A stretch of DNA of 64,000 nt from positions 1 to 64,000 of the forward strand of contig NZ_JAMTDQ010000081.1 in assembly GCF_023806635.1 (NCBI RefSeq). The letters run 5' to 3'. Each line of letters begins with the position of its first letter. Positions within the stretch are counted from its first letter, which is position 1. This DNA comes from Accumulibacter sp. GTDB taxonomy: Bacteria > Pseudomonadota > Gammaproteobacteria > Burkholderiales > Rhodocyclaceae. A program made the position numbers and the translations under genes. This document shows positions 9,651 through 19,304 of this stretch, in pieces. The notes below the pieces were generated by a model. It did no database searches. It was given only the letters and a program-made list of their open reading frames with translations, and was not told the origin of the DNA.

Positions 9651-11822
9651 ATGAGAGACAGCAAGATGAATGACGAGATGATCCGCATCGCCGAAGCACG
9701 CCACCACGATCCGTTTTCGGTGCTGGGAAGGCATCCGTGTCCCGAAGGCGTCGTCGTGCGGGCCTATATCCCGCACGCGATGGAAGTCTCCATCGCCGAA
9801 GGCAATCTGCCTCTGGTACGGGTTCCGGATTCCGACTTCTTCGAGTGGCGGGGTTCCGGCAAGAACCTTCCCGAACACTACCGCCTGATCTGGCGCGACA
9901 CCTGGCACCACGACCATATCGCCCACGATCCCTACAGCTACCTGCCGCAAGTGACGGATTTCGACCTGCACCTGTTCGGTGAGGGCAGGCACTGCCACGC
10001 CTATCGCTTCCTCGGGGCGAACGAGCATGAGATCGATGGCGTCGCCGGCATCCTGTTCGCCGTCTGGGCACCCAACGCCGAGCGGGTGAGCGTGCTGGGC
10101 GATTTCAATCACTGGGACGGTCGTCGTCACCCGATGCGCGTGCGTCCGGGGAGCGGGGTCTGGGAACTGTTCATCCCCGACATCGCCCCGGGCATCTTCT
10201 ATCGCTTCGAGATCAGGAACCGGAACAGCGGTGAGGTACTCACCAAGTCCGATCCCTATGGCCGGCGCTTCGAGATGCGGCCCGGCAATGCGTCGATCGT
10301 CACGCCGCGCTCGAACCATGTCTGGCAGGACAGTACCTGGATCGAGCGACGCGCCACCGCCGACTGGCAGCATGCGCCGATGTCCACCTACGAGGTCCAT
10401 CTCGGCTCCTGGCAGCGCGGGTACGAAGGGGAGTTCCTCAACTACCGCGAGCTGGCGCGACAACTGGTCGAGTACGTGCGCCGCATGGGCTTCACCCACA
10501 TCGAGCTCCTGCCGGTCACCGAGCATCCCTTCGATCAGTCGTGGGGCTACCAGGTCACCGGCTATTTCGCGCCGACGAGCCGCTTCGGGACCCCCGACGA
10601 CTTTCGCCACTTCGTCGATCTCTGCCACCAGAACGACATCGGTGTCATTCTCGACTGGGTTCCCGCCCATTTTCCCAAGGATGCCCATGCGCTGGCGCGT
10701 TTCGACGGCACGGCGCTCTACGAGCACGAGGATCCTCGCAAGGGAGAACATCTCGACTGGTCGACGCTGATCTTCAATTTCGGCCGCAACGAGGTCAGGA
10801 ACTTCCTGATTTCCAGTGCCGTGTACTGGCTCGACGAGTTCCACATCGACGGCTTGCGGGTCGATGCCGTGGCTTCGATGCTCTACCTCGATTATTCGCG
10901 CACCGAATGGGTGCCGAACCAGTACGGCGGCCGGGAGAACATCGAGGCGATCGAGTTCCTGCGCCAGCTCAACGCCACGACGCACAGCGAAGCGCCCGGC
11001 ACGCTGGTGATCGCCGAGGAGTCGACGTCGTGGCCGCAGGTGACGCGCCCGACCTACATCGGCGGCCTGGGTTTCGACATCAAGTGGAACATGGGCTGGA
11101 TGAACGATACCCTGCGCTACATCGGACAGGAACCGATATTCCGCCAGTACCATCATGACCTGCTCACCTTCAGCATGCTCTATGCGTTCTCGGAGAACTT
11201 CATGCTGCCCTTCTCGCATGACGAAGTGGTGCATGGCAAGGGATCGATGCTCAACCGCATGCCCGGCGACGAGTGGCAGCGTTTCGCCAATCTCCGGCTG
11301 CTCTATACCTACATGTTCACGCATCCGGGCAAAAAGCTGCTGTTCATGGGTACCGAGTTCGGCCAGGGTCTGGAGTGGAACAGCGCCGGGGTCCTCGACT
11401 GGTATGTGCTCGAGTATCGCTTTCATGCCGGCATGCAGACCCTGGTGAAGGATCTCAATCACCTGTATCGCGGCTCGCCCGCCCTGTACGGCAACGAGTT
11501 CGAGTGGCAGGGTTTCGAGTGGATTGATTGCCACGATTCGCAGCAGTCGATCCTCAGTTTCGTCCGCAAGGCTGGCGACGAGTTCGTCGTCGTGATCGTC
11601 AACTTCACGCCGGTCCCGCGGACGGACTACCGGATTGGCGTGCCGCAGGCGGGCACCTATCGCGAGGTCCTGAACTCGGATTCGCATTTCTACGGCGGTG
11701 GCGACATGGGCAACAGCGATCGGCAGCTCGTCGCCGAGGAGATGCCGTGGATGAACCGTCCGTACTCATTGACCATCACCGTGCCGCCGCTTGCCGGCGT
11801 GGTCCTCGCGCCGGGTGCGTAA
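9651..11822 (+). CDS. glgB: 1,4-alpha-glucan branching enzyme
   Basis: This is a 723-residue GH13 branching enzyme of normal length. The N-terminal CBM48-type domains ([34 protein letters not shown]) precede the barrel. Catalytic residues are Asp405 in [11 protein letters not shown], Glu456 in [10 protein letters not shown] and Asp524 in [13 protein letters not shown]. It forms alpha-1,6 branches in glycogen, opposite in action to the GlgX half encoded just upstream. An alternative start, MNDEM at 9666, is close and equally plausible. glgX-glgB probably form one transcript. Confidence 0.97.
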   Translation: MRDSKMNDEMIRIAEARHHDPFSVLGRHPCPEGVVVRAYIPHAMEVSIAEGNLPLVRVPDSDFFEWRGSGKNLPEHYRLIWRDTWHHDHIAHDPYSYLPQVTDFDLHLFGEGRHCHAYRFLGANEHEIDGVAGILFAVWAPNAERVSVLGDFNHWDGRRHPMRVRPGSGVWELFIPDIAPGIFYRFEIRNRNSGEVLTKSDPYGRRFEMRPGNASIVTPRSNHVWQDSTWIERRATADWQHAPMSTYEVHLGSWQRGYEGEFLNYRELARQLVEYVRRMGFTHIELLPVTEHPFDQSWGYQVTGYFAPTSRFGTPDDFRHFVDLCHQNDIGVILDWVPAHFPKDAHALARFDGTALYEHEDPRKGEHLDWSTLIFNFGRNEVRNFLISSAVYWLDEFHIDGLRVDAVASMLYLDYSRTEWVPNQYGGRENIEAIEFLRQLNATTHSEAPGTLVIAEESTSWPQVTRPTYIGGLGFDIKWNMGWMNDTLRYIGQEPIFRQYHHDLLTFSMLYAFSENFMLPFSHDEVVHGKGSMLNRMPGDEWQRFANLRLLYTYMFTHPGKKLLFMGTEFGQGLEWNSAGVLDWYVLEYRFHAGMQTLVKDLNHLYRGSPALYGNEFEWQGFEWIDCHDSQQSILSFVRKAGDEFVVVIVNFTPVPRTDYRIGVPQAGTYREVLNSDSHFYGGGDMGNSDRQLVAEEMPWMNRPYSLTITVPPLAGVVLAPGA

Positions 11823-12207
11823 CGCCGTGCAGGGGCTGCCGCAAACGCCATCGCGGATCGGCAGCCTGTCGGACCTGGCGAGGGGAGATTCGCCGGATTT
11901 CACCATGCTGAACGAGCAGGTGGCGGCATCCTGCAAAGCCGCAGCTGCTCGGTGCCAGGTCGTTGGCAGGACTTCCATCGCGACCAGCGATGCCCCCTTT
12001 GCCCACCATCTTCAGTGGGCGCGGCGAATGCGTGCGGCATGCCTCGCAGACCTGGGCGAGAGCCCAAACCGGACCACCTTGCCGCGAAGATTGCCTGATG
12101 CAGGCCGTTGTTCCTGGCTGCCCCCCCGGGAATGGCGCTCCGGTAGCCGCGCGGTTCGATCGTCTGGACGCCCGCGGTCTCCGCGCGCGGTCGATGCCGA
12201 CAAGCTG
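11823..12207. other. Gene-free stretch between glgB and the convergent kinase gene
   Basis: About 385 bases with no recognisable coding sequence, RNA gene or clear terminator hairpin. Confidence 0.4.
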
Positions 12208-15200
12208 CTACGCCTTGGACCTGCCTGGACGTTCCTGCAGATACGCTTCAAGAGCGCGACACAACTCCTTCAGTTCGGCATCTATCCCGGACAACCTCGC
12301 GTCGATCGTGTCCCTGGACGGCTGCTCTTCGACCAACGCGAGTTGCGTGACGAGGCGTTCGGCGCCGAAATGGGCAACCAGGCCCTTGAGGCTGTGCGCC
12401 AGCCGCCGCAGTTCTGCCCAGTCCGTCCCCATCGCGGCGGCACGCAATGCGGCCATCTCGGTGGGTGCCTGTGCCAGGAATGGGTGGCCGATGATGTCGA
12501 TGACCTCTGCGTCAGCCTGCGCCAGGCCGGCAGCGTAGCTCGTCGTCACCTCGACGTTGTGCGCGCGCCGCAGACCGGACAGGACATCCTGCAACTCCTC
12601 CCTCCTCAGTGGCTTGGTAAGGTAGCCGTCCACCCCGGATGCGAATCCTCTTTCCCGGTCGTCGGGGAGCACGGCAGCGCTGAGCGCATAGACTGGCGTG
12701 CGTCGGTCCGGACTGGCCTGTTCGCGAGCACGGATCTCGCGAGTGGCTGAAAATCCATCCATTTCGGGCATCTGCATGTCCATCAGGACGATATCGAATC
12801 GATCACGGGTCCACAGCTCGATGGCTTCGCGACCGTTGGCGGCAAGCGTCACCAGGTGTCCCCACCTGCCGAGAAGGTCGACCATCAGCTTCTGATTGAT
12901 CGGGTTGTCCTCGGCAACGAGGATTTTCAGTGATGCGGGATTCTCGCGCAGTGAATACCGCGTGATCAATTGTCCGGGAACGAGCGGCGTCTCCGACAAA
13001 CCAAGCAACGCAATGATCGACGCCTTCAGCTCCTCGGGACCGACGGGCTTGGTCAGGTAAGCGCCAATCCCGACCTGACAACAGCGGCTGGCGTCGCCGC
13101 GCGCGCCGCCCGACGACAACATCATCAGCAGAGGGCTCGCATTGGTCTTCGCTTGCGAAAGCAGGTTGGCGACCTCAAACCCGTCCATTCCCGGCATGTG
13201 GCAGTCGAGCAGAACGATGTCGAATGGTCTGCCTTCAGCAACGCTCGCCGCATGGACTGAGAGCGCCGTCTGTCCGTCCGGCGCTTCGACGACGTCCATT
13301 CCCCAGAGCCTCAGATGGCGGGCCAGAATGCGGCGATTCACCCGATTGTCGTCCACGAGCAATGCGCGCTTGCCGAAGGCGTCAACCATTACCCGGGTTG
13401 CCGCGTGGCCTGACGCCATCGCCAATGGAACGACGGCATGGAAGGTGCTGCCTTTCCCCACCTCGCTCTCGACCCAGATGTGGCCGCCCATCAATTCGAC
13501 CAGGCGGCTCGATATGGTCAGGCCAAGTCCGGTGCCACCATAGTTGCGGGTTGTTGAGCTGTCCTGCTGGGTAAATGCCTCGAAGATGGCTTCCTGCTTT
13601 TCCAGTGGGATGCCGATGCCGGAGTCGCGTACGCTGAAGTGGATCCAGGAACGGTCGGCCTCCATACGCTCCACTTCGACCACAAGAACGATCTCGCCCT
13701 TCTCGGTGAATTTCACGGCATTGTTCAGGAGGTTGATCAGCACTTGCCGCAGTCGCCCGGGATCGCCAAGTACATGGCGCGGAACGTCTGGGTCGCAGTC
13801 ACTCAGCAGCTCCAGATGCTTCGCTTCGGCCGCGAGCGAAATCGGCTTCAGCAACTCGCCAATCAACGCGGTCAGATCGAAGGAAATCACTTCGACACTC
13901 AATTTTCCCGCCTCGATCTTGGAGAAGTCCAGGATATCGTTGATGATCGTCAGCAAGCCCGCGGCGGAAGACTTGACGATGTTGAGGTATTCGCGCTGCT
14001 CGTCGGTGAGGTCGGTGTCGAGCGCCAATTCGGTCATGCCGATGACACCGTTCATTGGCGTCCTGATTTCATGACTCATGCTGGCCAGGAAGTCCGACTT
14101 GGCACGATTGGCATCCTCGGCACGGGCCACGCTGAGCCTGAGGTCATCAGCCATCCGCTCCAACTCGCGGCTCTTTTCGCGCAGCTGCTGCTCGCTCAGT
14201 TCGCGGCGTTCGATCTCGTCGGAGAGCGAGGCGTTCAGTTCCTGCAGGGCGGTCCGGCGCAGACCCGATTCAAGCACATCTTCCTGCAGCCTTTCGGCCC
14301 GTTGCCGCATGCGGTCATACATGATCGCACCGAACAGTACGAGCAAAGGAAATGCGCTCGCGAAATAGAGGAAAAGCCGCGAGGTGAGGTGGCCGTACAG
14401 GTTTTCGCCGGAGAAGATGGTCAGCAGTGACAAGGGCATGCCGGCAACCGGGGTCCTGACGGCAAGCAGTTCCTGGTCGTCTGCACCGGAACCGGCCGAT
14501 CCTGTCGCAACGAGGTCGGAAGGGATCCGTGTGATCTGGTTCTCGGGGAACTGGACCAGGTTCCAGGCGACGCTTCTCCCGAGTGTCGCGTGCTGTCCCG
14601 GGAACTTGAGTTCCACAGCGTCGTCGGTGATCAACAGTTCCTGGTATTCCTTGCCTGCAGACAACGAAAGCAGGTAGCGCGAGAGTTGCCCGAGGTCGCC
14701 GATGGTGATCACGGTGCCGGCCACGGCGCCCTTGTAGCGGACTGGTGCAGCAGCGATGATCCGCCGATTGTCGGGATCGATGAACAGCTTCGCGGCGGCA
14801 TGCGCTGCATCCTCCAGGGAGATCGCCGCGCCACCGGGTGTGAGAGCCACGTCGACAAGAATCTCGCCGGCGTCGTCGATGAACAGGACGCGACTGTAGA
14901 TCGGCTCACCTCGAAGCCTCTTTTCCATCTGCCGCCGGAAACGAACCTCGATCGCGTCCAGGTTGGCGCTGAGCCCGTACTTCAGCGACATCCCGAGCGC
15001 CCTGTTTGCCAGGAAATTATGGACTTCGGGGACGTCGGCAAGCTCGGCGGCGCCGCTCAGCCGGTCGGCGGCAAAGTCGGCAAGCGCCGCGGCTCGCCGA
15101 TTGCTGTCGGCGACGATGCGCACATCGGCCGCCGTCCGCAGTTGGTCCTGCGAACTGAACGCCTCCCACACGAGCAACCAGGAATAGCCGCAGAAGACGA

Positions 15201-15243
15201 CTGCAACCAGCAGTGGCCAGCGCGCGCGCAGTCGCTGAAGCAC
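12208..15243 (-). CDS. Hybrid sensor histidine kinase with two receiver domains and an HPt domain
   Basis: The protein has 1011 residues. A membrane helix at about 9-29 and a second near 290-310 ([21 protein letters not shown]) flank a periplasmic sensor region. A coiled coil follows, then a HisKA domain with His391 ([12 protein letters not shown]) and an HATPase with GIGIPLEKQ and [12 protein letters not shown]. The first receiver has Asp680 ([11 protein letters not shown]), the second Asp822 ([11 protein letters not shown]), and a C-terminal HPt domain carries His950 (LAHSLKGL). This is a BarA/EvgS-like His-Asp-His phosphorelay in a single chain. The gene lies 18 bases after a secreted solute-binding protein and near an HD-GYP response regulator, a probable output partner. 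Confidence 0.93.
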   Translation of the reverse strand: MLQRLRARWPLLVAVVFCGYSWLLVWEAFSSQDQLRTAADVRIVADSNRRAAALADFAADRLSGAAELADVPEVHNFLANRALGMSLKYGLSANLDAIEVRFRRQMEKRLRGEPIYSRVLFIDDAGEILVDVALTPGGAAISLEDAAHAAAKLFIDPDNRRIIAAAPVRYKGAVAGTVITIGDLGQLSRYLLSLSAGKEYQELLITDDAVELKFPGQHATLGRSVAWNLVQFPENQITRIPSDLVATGSAGSGADDQELLAVRTPVAGMPLSLLTIFSGENLYGHLTSRLFLYFASAFPLLVLFGAIMYDRMRQRAERLQEDVLESGLRRTALQELNASLSDEIERRELSEQQLREKSRELERMADDLRLSVARAEDANRAKSDFLASMSHEIRTPMNGVIGMTELALDTDLTDEQREYLNIVKSSAAGLLTIINDILDFSKIEAGKLSVEVISFDLTALIGELLKPISLAAEAKHLELLSDCDPDVPRHVLGDPGRLRQVLINLLNNAVKFTEKGEIVLVVEVERMEADRSWIHFSVRDSGIGIPLEKQEAIFEAFTQQDSSTTRNYGGTGLGLTISSRLVELMGGHIWVESEVGKGSTFHAVVPLAMASGHAATRVMVDAFGKRALLVDDNRVNRRILARHLRLWGMDVVEAPDGQTALSVHAASVAEGRPFDIVLLDCHMPGMDGFEVANLLSQAKTNASPLLMMLSSGGARGDASRCCQVGIGAYLTKPVGPEELKASIIALLGLSETPLVPGQLITRYSLRENPASLKILVAEDNPINQKLMVDLLGRWGHLVTLAANGREAIELWTRDRFDIVLMDMQMPEMDGFSATREIRAREQASPDRRTPVYALSAAVLPDDRERGFASGVDGYLTKPLRREELQDVLSGLRRAHNVEVTTSYAAGLAQADAEVIDIIGHPFLAQAPTEMAALRAAAMGTDWAELRRLAHSLKGLVAHFGAERLVTQLALVEEQPSRDTIDARLSGIDAELKELCRALEAYLQERPGRSKA

Positions 15244-15261
15244 GATTCGTTACCGGAACCC

Positions 15262-16155
15262 TCAACCCTTCCTGGCGAAGAAGTCCGGGAAATATCTTCG
15301 AATCCCCGGGTAATACTTGTTGACCAACTGGTCGTACGTGCCGTCAGCCCTGATCTTCCTGAGATATTCGTTGAAAGCGGCGCGCAGTTCTGGCGCCGAC
15401 TTGGGGAAGGCGGCTGCCAAGTCCTGTTCCTCCGATATCGGCCCGAGAACCTTGATCTTTCCGGCCCACTTCTGCAGGTCCAGGATGGCGTCCGGTACGT
15501 CCAGCAGGGTCAATTCCGCATCCCTGTTCAGCAACGCCGGGACCATTTCATTGAGATTGGTGCTCTTGGTGTAGGTCCGCAAGTCGAGGCCCACCCCCTT
15601 GAGTCCATAGTTTGCCGGATCGAGACAGGTCCGCTCCATGACCAGCAGACTCTTCTTGCCGATCATCGCCTTGGTCTCCTGGATGTCCCTGGCGAGACTG
15701 CTGCTCCCCTTGATCGGCGACTGGGGGGAGTCGGCGCGTGCAACGAGCAGGACCTGCGACGGGAAAGTCGGTTCGGAATAGAGAAGAACCCTTTCACGCC
15801 ACGGCAGCACGGTGAATCCGGTGGCGATGATGTCTCCCCTGACCGGGAAGTCGCCCTCCAGTGTCACTTCGTCGCCCTTGCGCACGACATTCTTGCCCAG
15901 CAGGTCGCGAATGACGTTGTAGAAGTCGGTGTAAACGAGTTGATAGCGGACGCCGATATGCTTGGCAAAACCCCTCACCAGATCCACGTCGAAGCCATCA
16001 CCATCACCGGTGACGAAATTGGCGTAGCGGATGCCGAGATGACGAAGCTCTCCGCGTGCCTGGATCTCCTTGAGGTCGGCCGCTGCGGCAGGTCCGACGA
16101 AAAGGGAGGTGACGAAAATCAGGAGGATACTGAACAACATCCTGGGAATGGTCAT
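15262..16155 (-). CDS. Periplasmic solute-binding protein, family 3 (amino-acid type)
   Basis: A 297-residue protein with an export signal (MTIPRMLFSILLIFVTSLFV...AAA) and the SBP_bac_3 fold: LGIRYANFVTGDGDGFDVDLVRGFAKHIG near the N-terminus, then a hinge and a C-terminal lobe ending YDQLVNKYYPGIRRYFPDFF. The start at 16155 follows CGGAG and begins the signal peptide; a longer in-frame extension is hydrophilic and unlikely. No permease or ATPase gene is nearby. Instead the gene sits directly before a hybrid kinase, so it may act as a ligand receptor for signalling rather than in transport; this is inferred from context. Confidence 0.85.
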   Translation of the reverse strand: MTIPRMLFSILLIFVTSLFVGPAAAADLKEIQARGELRHLGIRYANFVTGDGDGFDVDLVRGFAKHIGVRYQLVYTDFYNVIRDLLGKNVVRKGDEVTLEGDFPVRGDIIATGFTVLPWRERVLLYSEPTFPSQVLLVARADSPQSPIKGSSSLARDIQETKAMIGKKSLLVMERTCLDPANYGLKGVGLDLRTYTKSTNLNEMVPALLNRDAELTLLDVPDAILDLQKWAGKIKVLGPISEEQDLAAAFPKSAPELRAAFNEYLRKIRADGTYDQLVNKYYPGIRRYFPDFFARKG

Positions 16156-16201
16156 GGTCGAATCTCCGGTAGGCGAAGCAGGTGAAGTCAGGCAAGGCTT
16201 G

Positions 16202-17260
16202 TCATTGCTGCTGGGCGTCATCCGTGTCGCCATAACGCTCGCGGATGTCGAGGACTTCCTTCCAGGCATCAAGAAACACCGCCACGCATGCCGGGTCGAA
16301 ATGGGAACCCGAATTTTCTCGAAGATAATTGGCAGCGCGGTCGACTTGCCAGGCTTTCTTGTACGGGCGACTCGACGTCAGGGCGTCAAAAACATCCGCC
16401 ACCGCGACGATTCGCCCGTACAGTGGAATTTCCTCACCAGCCAGGCCGTTCGGATAACCGCTGCCGTCGTATTTTTCGTGGTGGGTGCCGGCAATTATCG
16501 CAGCCGTCCGCAGTATCGGCGAGCTGCTGTCGCCGAGGATGTCGTGGCCGATGCTCGCATGCTGCTGCATGATGGCGAACTCGTCGGCAGTCAAGAGACC
16601 CGGCTTCAGCAGGATTTCGTCGCGCGTCCCGACCTTCCCAACGTCATGCATCGGGGCGGCTTCAAAGATCAACCGCTGCTCTTCATCAGGCAAGCGCAGC
16701 CCCGCCGCAATCAGGCGTGAATAATGGGCCATGCGCATGATGTGTCCCCCGGTTTCCGGATCGCGGTATTCTGCCGCCCTGGCAAGACAGAAGATCGTTT
16801 CGCGTTCGCGCTCGGCGATTGTTCTGGTGGCCGCCGCCACTTCCACGGCCAGCAGTGCCGCACGATCCGCAAGCAGCTTCTGGCCGCGCCGCAAGGCAGC
16901 CATGTTCTTCATTCGCGCGGTGAACTCGTGCTTGTCAACCGGTTTCGTCAGGAAGTCGGTTGCACCGGCCAACAACGCATTGTAGCGAGTCTCGACGAGA
17001 TTGTTGGCAGTCACCATGACCACCGGGACTTCGCCCATTCCCGGAATCTCGCGAAAGCGACGTATGAACTCGATGCCGTCAGGAGCAGGCATCATGTAGT
17101 CGACGACGACAATGTCGGCTCCGTGTGTTTGGCACCATTCAAGGCCGGCCGATGAGGCACTGAAACAGCGGGGCTCGATGTCCTCGTTGCGCATCACGAG
17201 ATGCTTGAAGAGCAGCAGGTTGATGTCGGAATCGTCAATGATCACGGCAGTGAGTTTCAC
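16202..17260 (-). CDS. Response regulator with an HD-GYP output domain
   Basis: A 352-residue protein: an N-terminal receiver with acidic pair 9-10, phospho-acceptor Asp54 (VVDYMMPAPDG) and the conserved Lys in FLTKPVD, then an HD-GYP domain with His205-Asp206 (MHDVGKVG) and HHEKYDGSGYP at 260-270. HD-GYP domains are usually cyclic-di-GMP phosphodiesterases, and the signature residues are intact. A GTG start at 17260 is preferred because AAGGA lies 8 nt upstream and the receiver begins there. It is followed after 46 bases by the solute-binding protein and then the hybrid kinase, so the three probably form one signalling operon linked to c-di-GMP turnover. Confidence 0.92.
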   Translation of the reverse strand: MKLTAVIIDDSDINLLLFKHLVMRNEDIEPRCFSASSAGLEWCQTHGADIVVVDYMMPAPDGIEFIRRFREIPGMGEVPVVMVTANNLVETRYNALLAGATDFLTKPVDKHEFTARMKNMAALRRGQKLLADRAALLAVEVAAATRTIAERERETIFCLARAAEYRDPETGGHIMRMAHYSRLIAAGLRLPDEEQRLIFEAAPMHDVGKVGTRDEILLKPGLLTADEFAIMQQHASIGHDILGDSSSPILRTAAIIAGTHHEKYDGSGYPNGLAGEEIPLYGRIVAVADVFDALTSSRPYKKAWQVDRAANYLRENSGSHFDPACVAVFLDAWKEVLDIRERYGDTDDAQQQ

Positions 17261-17660
17261 GGCTGGGGTCCTTGCTGGTGAGGATGACGACGCTTCAAGG
17301 CGGGATGGCACGTCCCACAGGGACGTGCCCGGGCCCTCCTCTGGTTCACCGACATGCGTGCGGGCTGGATCGATTGGAAAGTCCGATCAGAGACAGTGGG
17401 TCGACAAAGGTCAGCAGCCTCGGCGACGACGCATCGAGTATAGGATCCGCCTCAACCGCGGTCAATCAGAGGGTTGCACGGGAATGGACGCTCCCCCTTC
17501 CCTTCGGCTGTGTCGCACCGCTTCATCGCCACACGGCCCGCTTTCACACGAGCCGATTCATTCGTGGTGGCCATGATTGCCCCGTGCGGCGTCGCCAGGT
17601 CCGGATGACCGGTCGGCATGTGGTCGCGGCGCTGGTGGCCGAACGACATTCGTCGCGGGC
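17261..17660. other. Gene-free stretch, nothing recognised
   Basis: About 400 bases upstream of the HD-GYP gene and downstream of the cytochrome gene. No frame shows coding character. It presumably contains the promoter of the signalling operon. Confidence 0.4.
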
Positions 17661-18395
17661 CTACTTTTTGCGGCTCGGCCGCTTGGCGGCGCACGCCTTT
17701 CCGGGTAGCTCCAGGCTCGACTGGTAGGCAGCGACCGCGAGCAGTTCATCGTCACTGTAGCTGCCGATGATCCCGACCATCTCGCGGTTGACGCCGGAAC
17801 GTCTGCCGTCGCGGATTTCCGTCATCTGGCGCAGGAGGTACCTGTGGTGCTGCCCGGCAAGCATCGGATAGCCTTTGTGGCGTGAACCTTCTCCGCTCGG
17901 CCCGTGGCATGCGCTGCATGTCCTGTCGTAGAGTGCCCTGCCGGCTGTCACCTGCTGCTCGGCATCCGCAGCGTCGTAGCGGCCGTTGCCGGCCTGGATG
18001 CACAGCCCTTCGAGGTAGGCGGCAAGATCGGCCAGATCCTGCGGATCGGCCAGTACTGCGGCAAAGGGGTACATCGTCGAGTTGTGCCGCACACCGCTGC
18101 GGATGTCGGCCATCTGCTTGATCAGCACGCTGCGGTGCTGGCCCGCGAGTCGCGGAATGTCGCCGTCGGGACTCCCTCCCGCCGATGCCATGTGGCAACT
18201 GCGGCACAGCGCATAGAGCCGCTCGCCGCGCTTGCGGTCGCCCTTTCGTTCCAGCGCTTCGTTCGTCTCGCCCGGCAGGGCCTGCCATGGGTAATCCTTG
18301 ACCGGGACACCCTCAGGCCTGACTGGCGACGGATCTGCATGCACCAGCGCCGTGGCCTGCAGCGCCAGAGACAACGCCAGAACCAGCTTCTTCAT
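17661..18395 (-). CDS. Secreted dihaem cytochrome c
   Basis: A 244-residue protein with a signal peptide (MKKLVLALSLALQATALVHA). It has two c-type haem sites, CRSCH at 64-68 and CSACH at 160-164, each in its own small cytochrome-c domain with RLAGQH or MLAGQH and YLLRQM-type sequences. This is the arrangement of periplasmic cytochrome c4/c553-like electron carriers. The C-terminus is very basic. The start at 18395 follows a G-rich ribosome-binding site; an upstream in-frame extension lacks any signal-peptide character. The electron donor and acceptor cannot be named, as no oxidase or reductase gene is adjacent. Confidence 0.9.
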   Translation of the reverse strand: MKKLVLALSLALQATALVHADPSPVRPEGVPVKDYPWQALPGETNEALERKGDRKRGERLYALCRSCHMASAGGSPDGDIPRLAGQHRSVLIKQMADIRSGVRHNSTMYPFAAVLADPQDLADLAAYLEGLCIQAGNGRYDAADAEQQVTAGRALYDRTCSACHGPSGEGSRHKGYPMLAGQHHRYLLRQMTEIRDGRRSGVNREMVGIIGSYSDDELLAVAAYQSSLELPGKACAAKRPSRKK

Positions 18396-18608
18396 TGCCC
18401 ACCCCCAAGCTCTTCGAGACTTGCCGCTTGCCATCCGGCAGGCAGCACACCGGTTGGTCGCTGCCGGGAACCGCGGCAGCGGTTTGTCCCTTTCCCGCCG
18501 TATGGCCGCAGCCCACGCCATGTTGCCACAGCGCGGTTGTTCATGCACTTGATGAGGGAGCCCGCAAGCCGCACTCAGTGCAGTGGGGTGCGACAAACGC
18601 ATCGACAT

Positions 18609-19304
18609 TCATGCGGCAACGAAACGGTAACCCACGCCCGCCTCCGTGATGATGTGTCTTGGCTGCGACGGGTCATCCTCGATCTTCTTGCGCAGCAGCC
18701 CCATATAGACCCGGATGTAATGGCTGTCTTCGGCATGCGATGGCCCCCACACCGCCTTGAGCAGTTGGCGATGGGTCAGGACACTGTCCGGATGGGTGAC
18801 CAGGAAGGCGAGAAGCCGGTACTCGATGGGTGTCAGGTGCACGGGCTCTCCTGCCCGCTCGACCAGCCGTTTGCCGAGATCGACACGCATCCTGCCGAAT
18901 TCGACGACCGTGGATCCGCTGCCGGTAGCGCTGGAACGGCGTCGCAGCTGGGCACGAACACGAGCCAGCAGCTCCGCTGCCCCGAAAGGTTTCGTCAGGT
19001 AGTCGTCGGCACCCGAGTCCAGAGCTCCGACCTTGTCCGCCTCCGTTGTCCGTGCCGACAGCACGATGATGGGAATATCCGACCAGGCGCGCAGGTCGCG
19101 GATGAAATCCACGCCGTCACCGTCAGGCAGGCCAAGGTCGAGCACGACCATTTCCGGTCGGCGGGTGCCGGCGGCGATCAGGCCACGCTGCATGGAGTCG
19201 GCCTCGTAGACCTGGCAGCCTTCTGCTTCCAGCGACATCCTGATGAAGCGCCTGATGTTCGGCTCGTCCTCGACGACGAGAACCACGGGCAGCGAGTCGC
19301 TCAC
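18609..19304 (-). CDS. kdpE: Response regulator KdpE
   Basis: A 231-residue OmpR/PhoB-type regulator: a receiver domain (VLVVEDEPNIRRF; MVVLDLGLPDGDG; TKPFG) and a winged-helix DNA-binding domain ending YIRVYMGLLRKKIEDDPSQPRHI. This C-terminal pattern and the position directly after kdpD identify KdpE, the activator of the high-affinity potassium pump operon. Its start overlaps the kdpD stop by 4 bases (ATGA type), so translation is probably coupled. Confidence 0.96.
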   Translation of the reverse strand: MSDSLPVVLVVEDEPNIRRFIRMSLEAEGCQVYEADSMQRGLIAAGTRRPEMVVLDLGLPDGDGVDFIRDLRAWSDIPIIVLSARTTEADKVGALDSGADDYLTKPFGAAELLARVRAQLRRRSSATGSGSTVVEFGRMRVDLGKRLVERAGEPVHLTPIEYRLLAFLVTHPDSVLTHRQLLKAVWGPSHAEDSHYIRVYMGLLRKKIEDDPSQPRHIITEAGVGYRFVAA

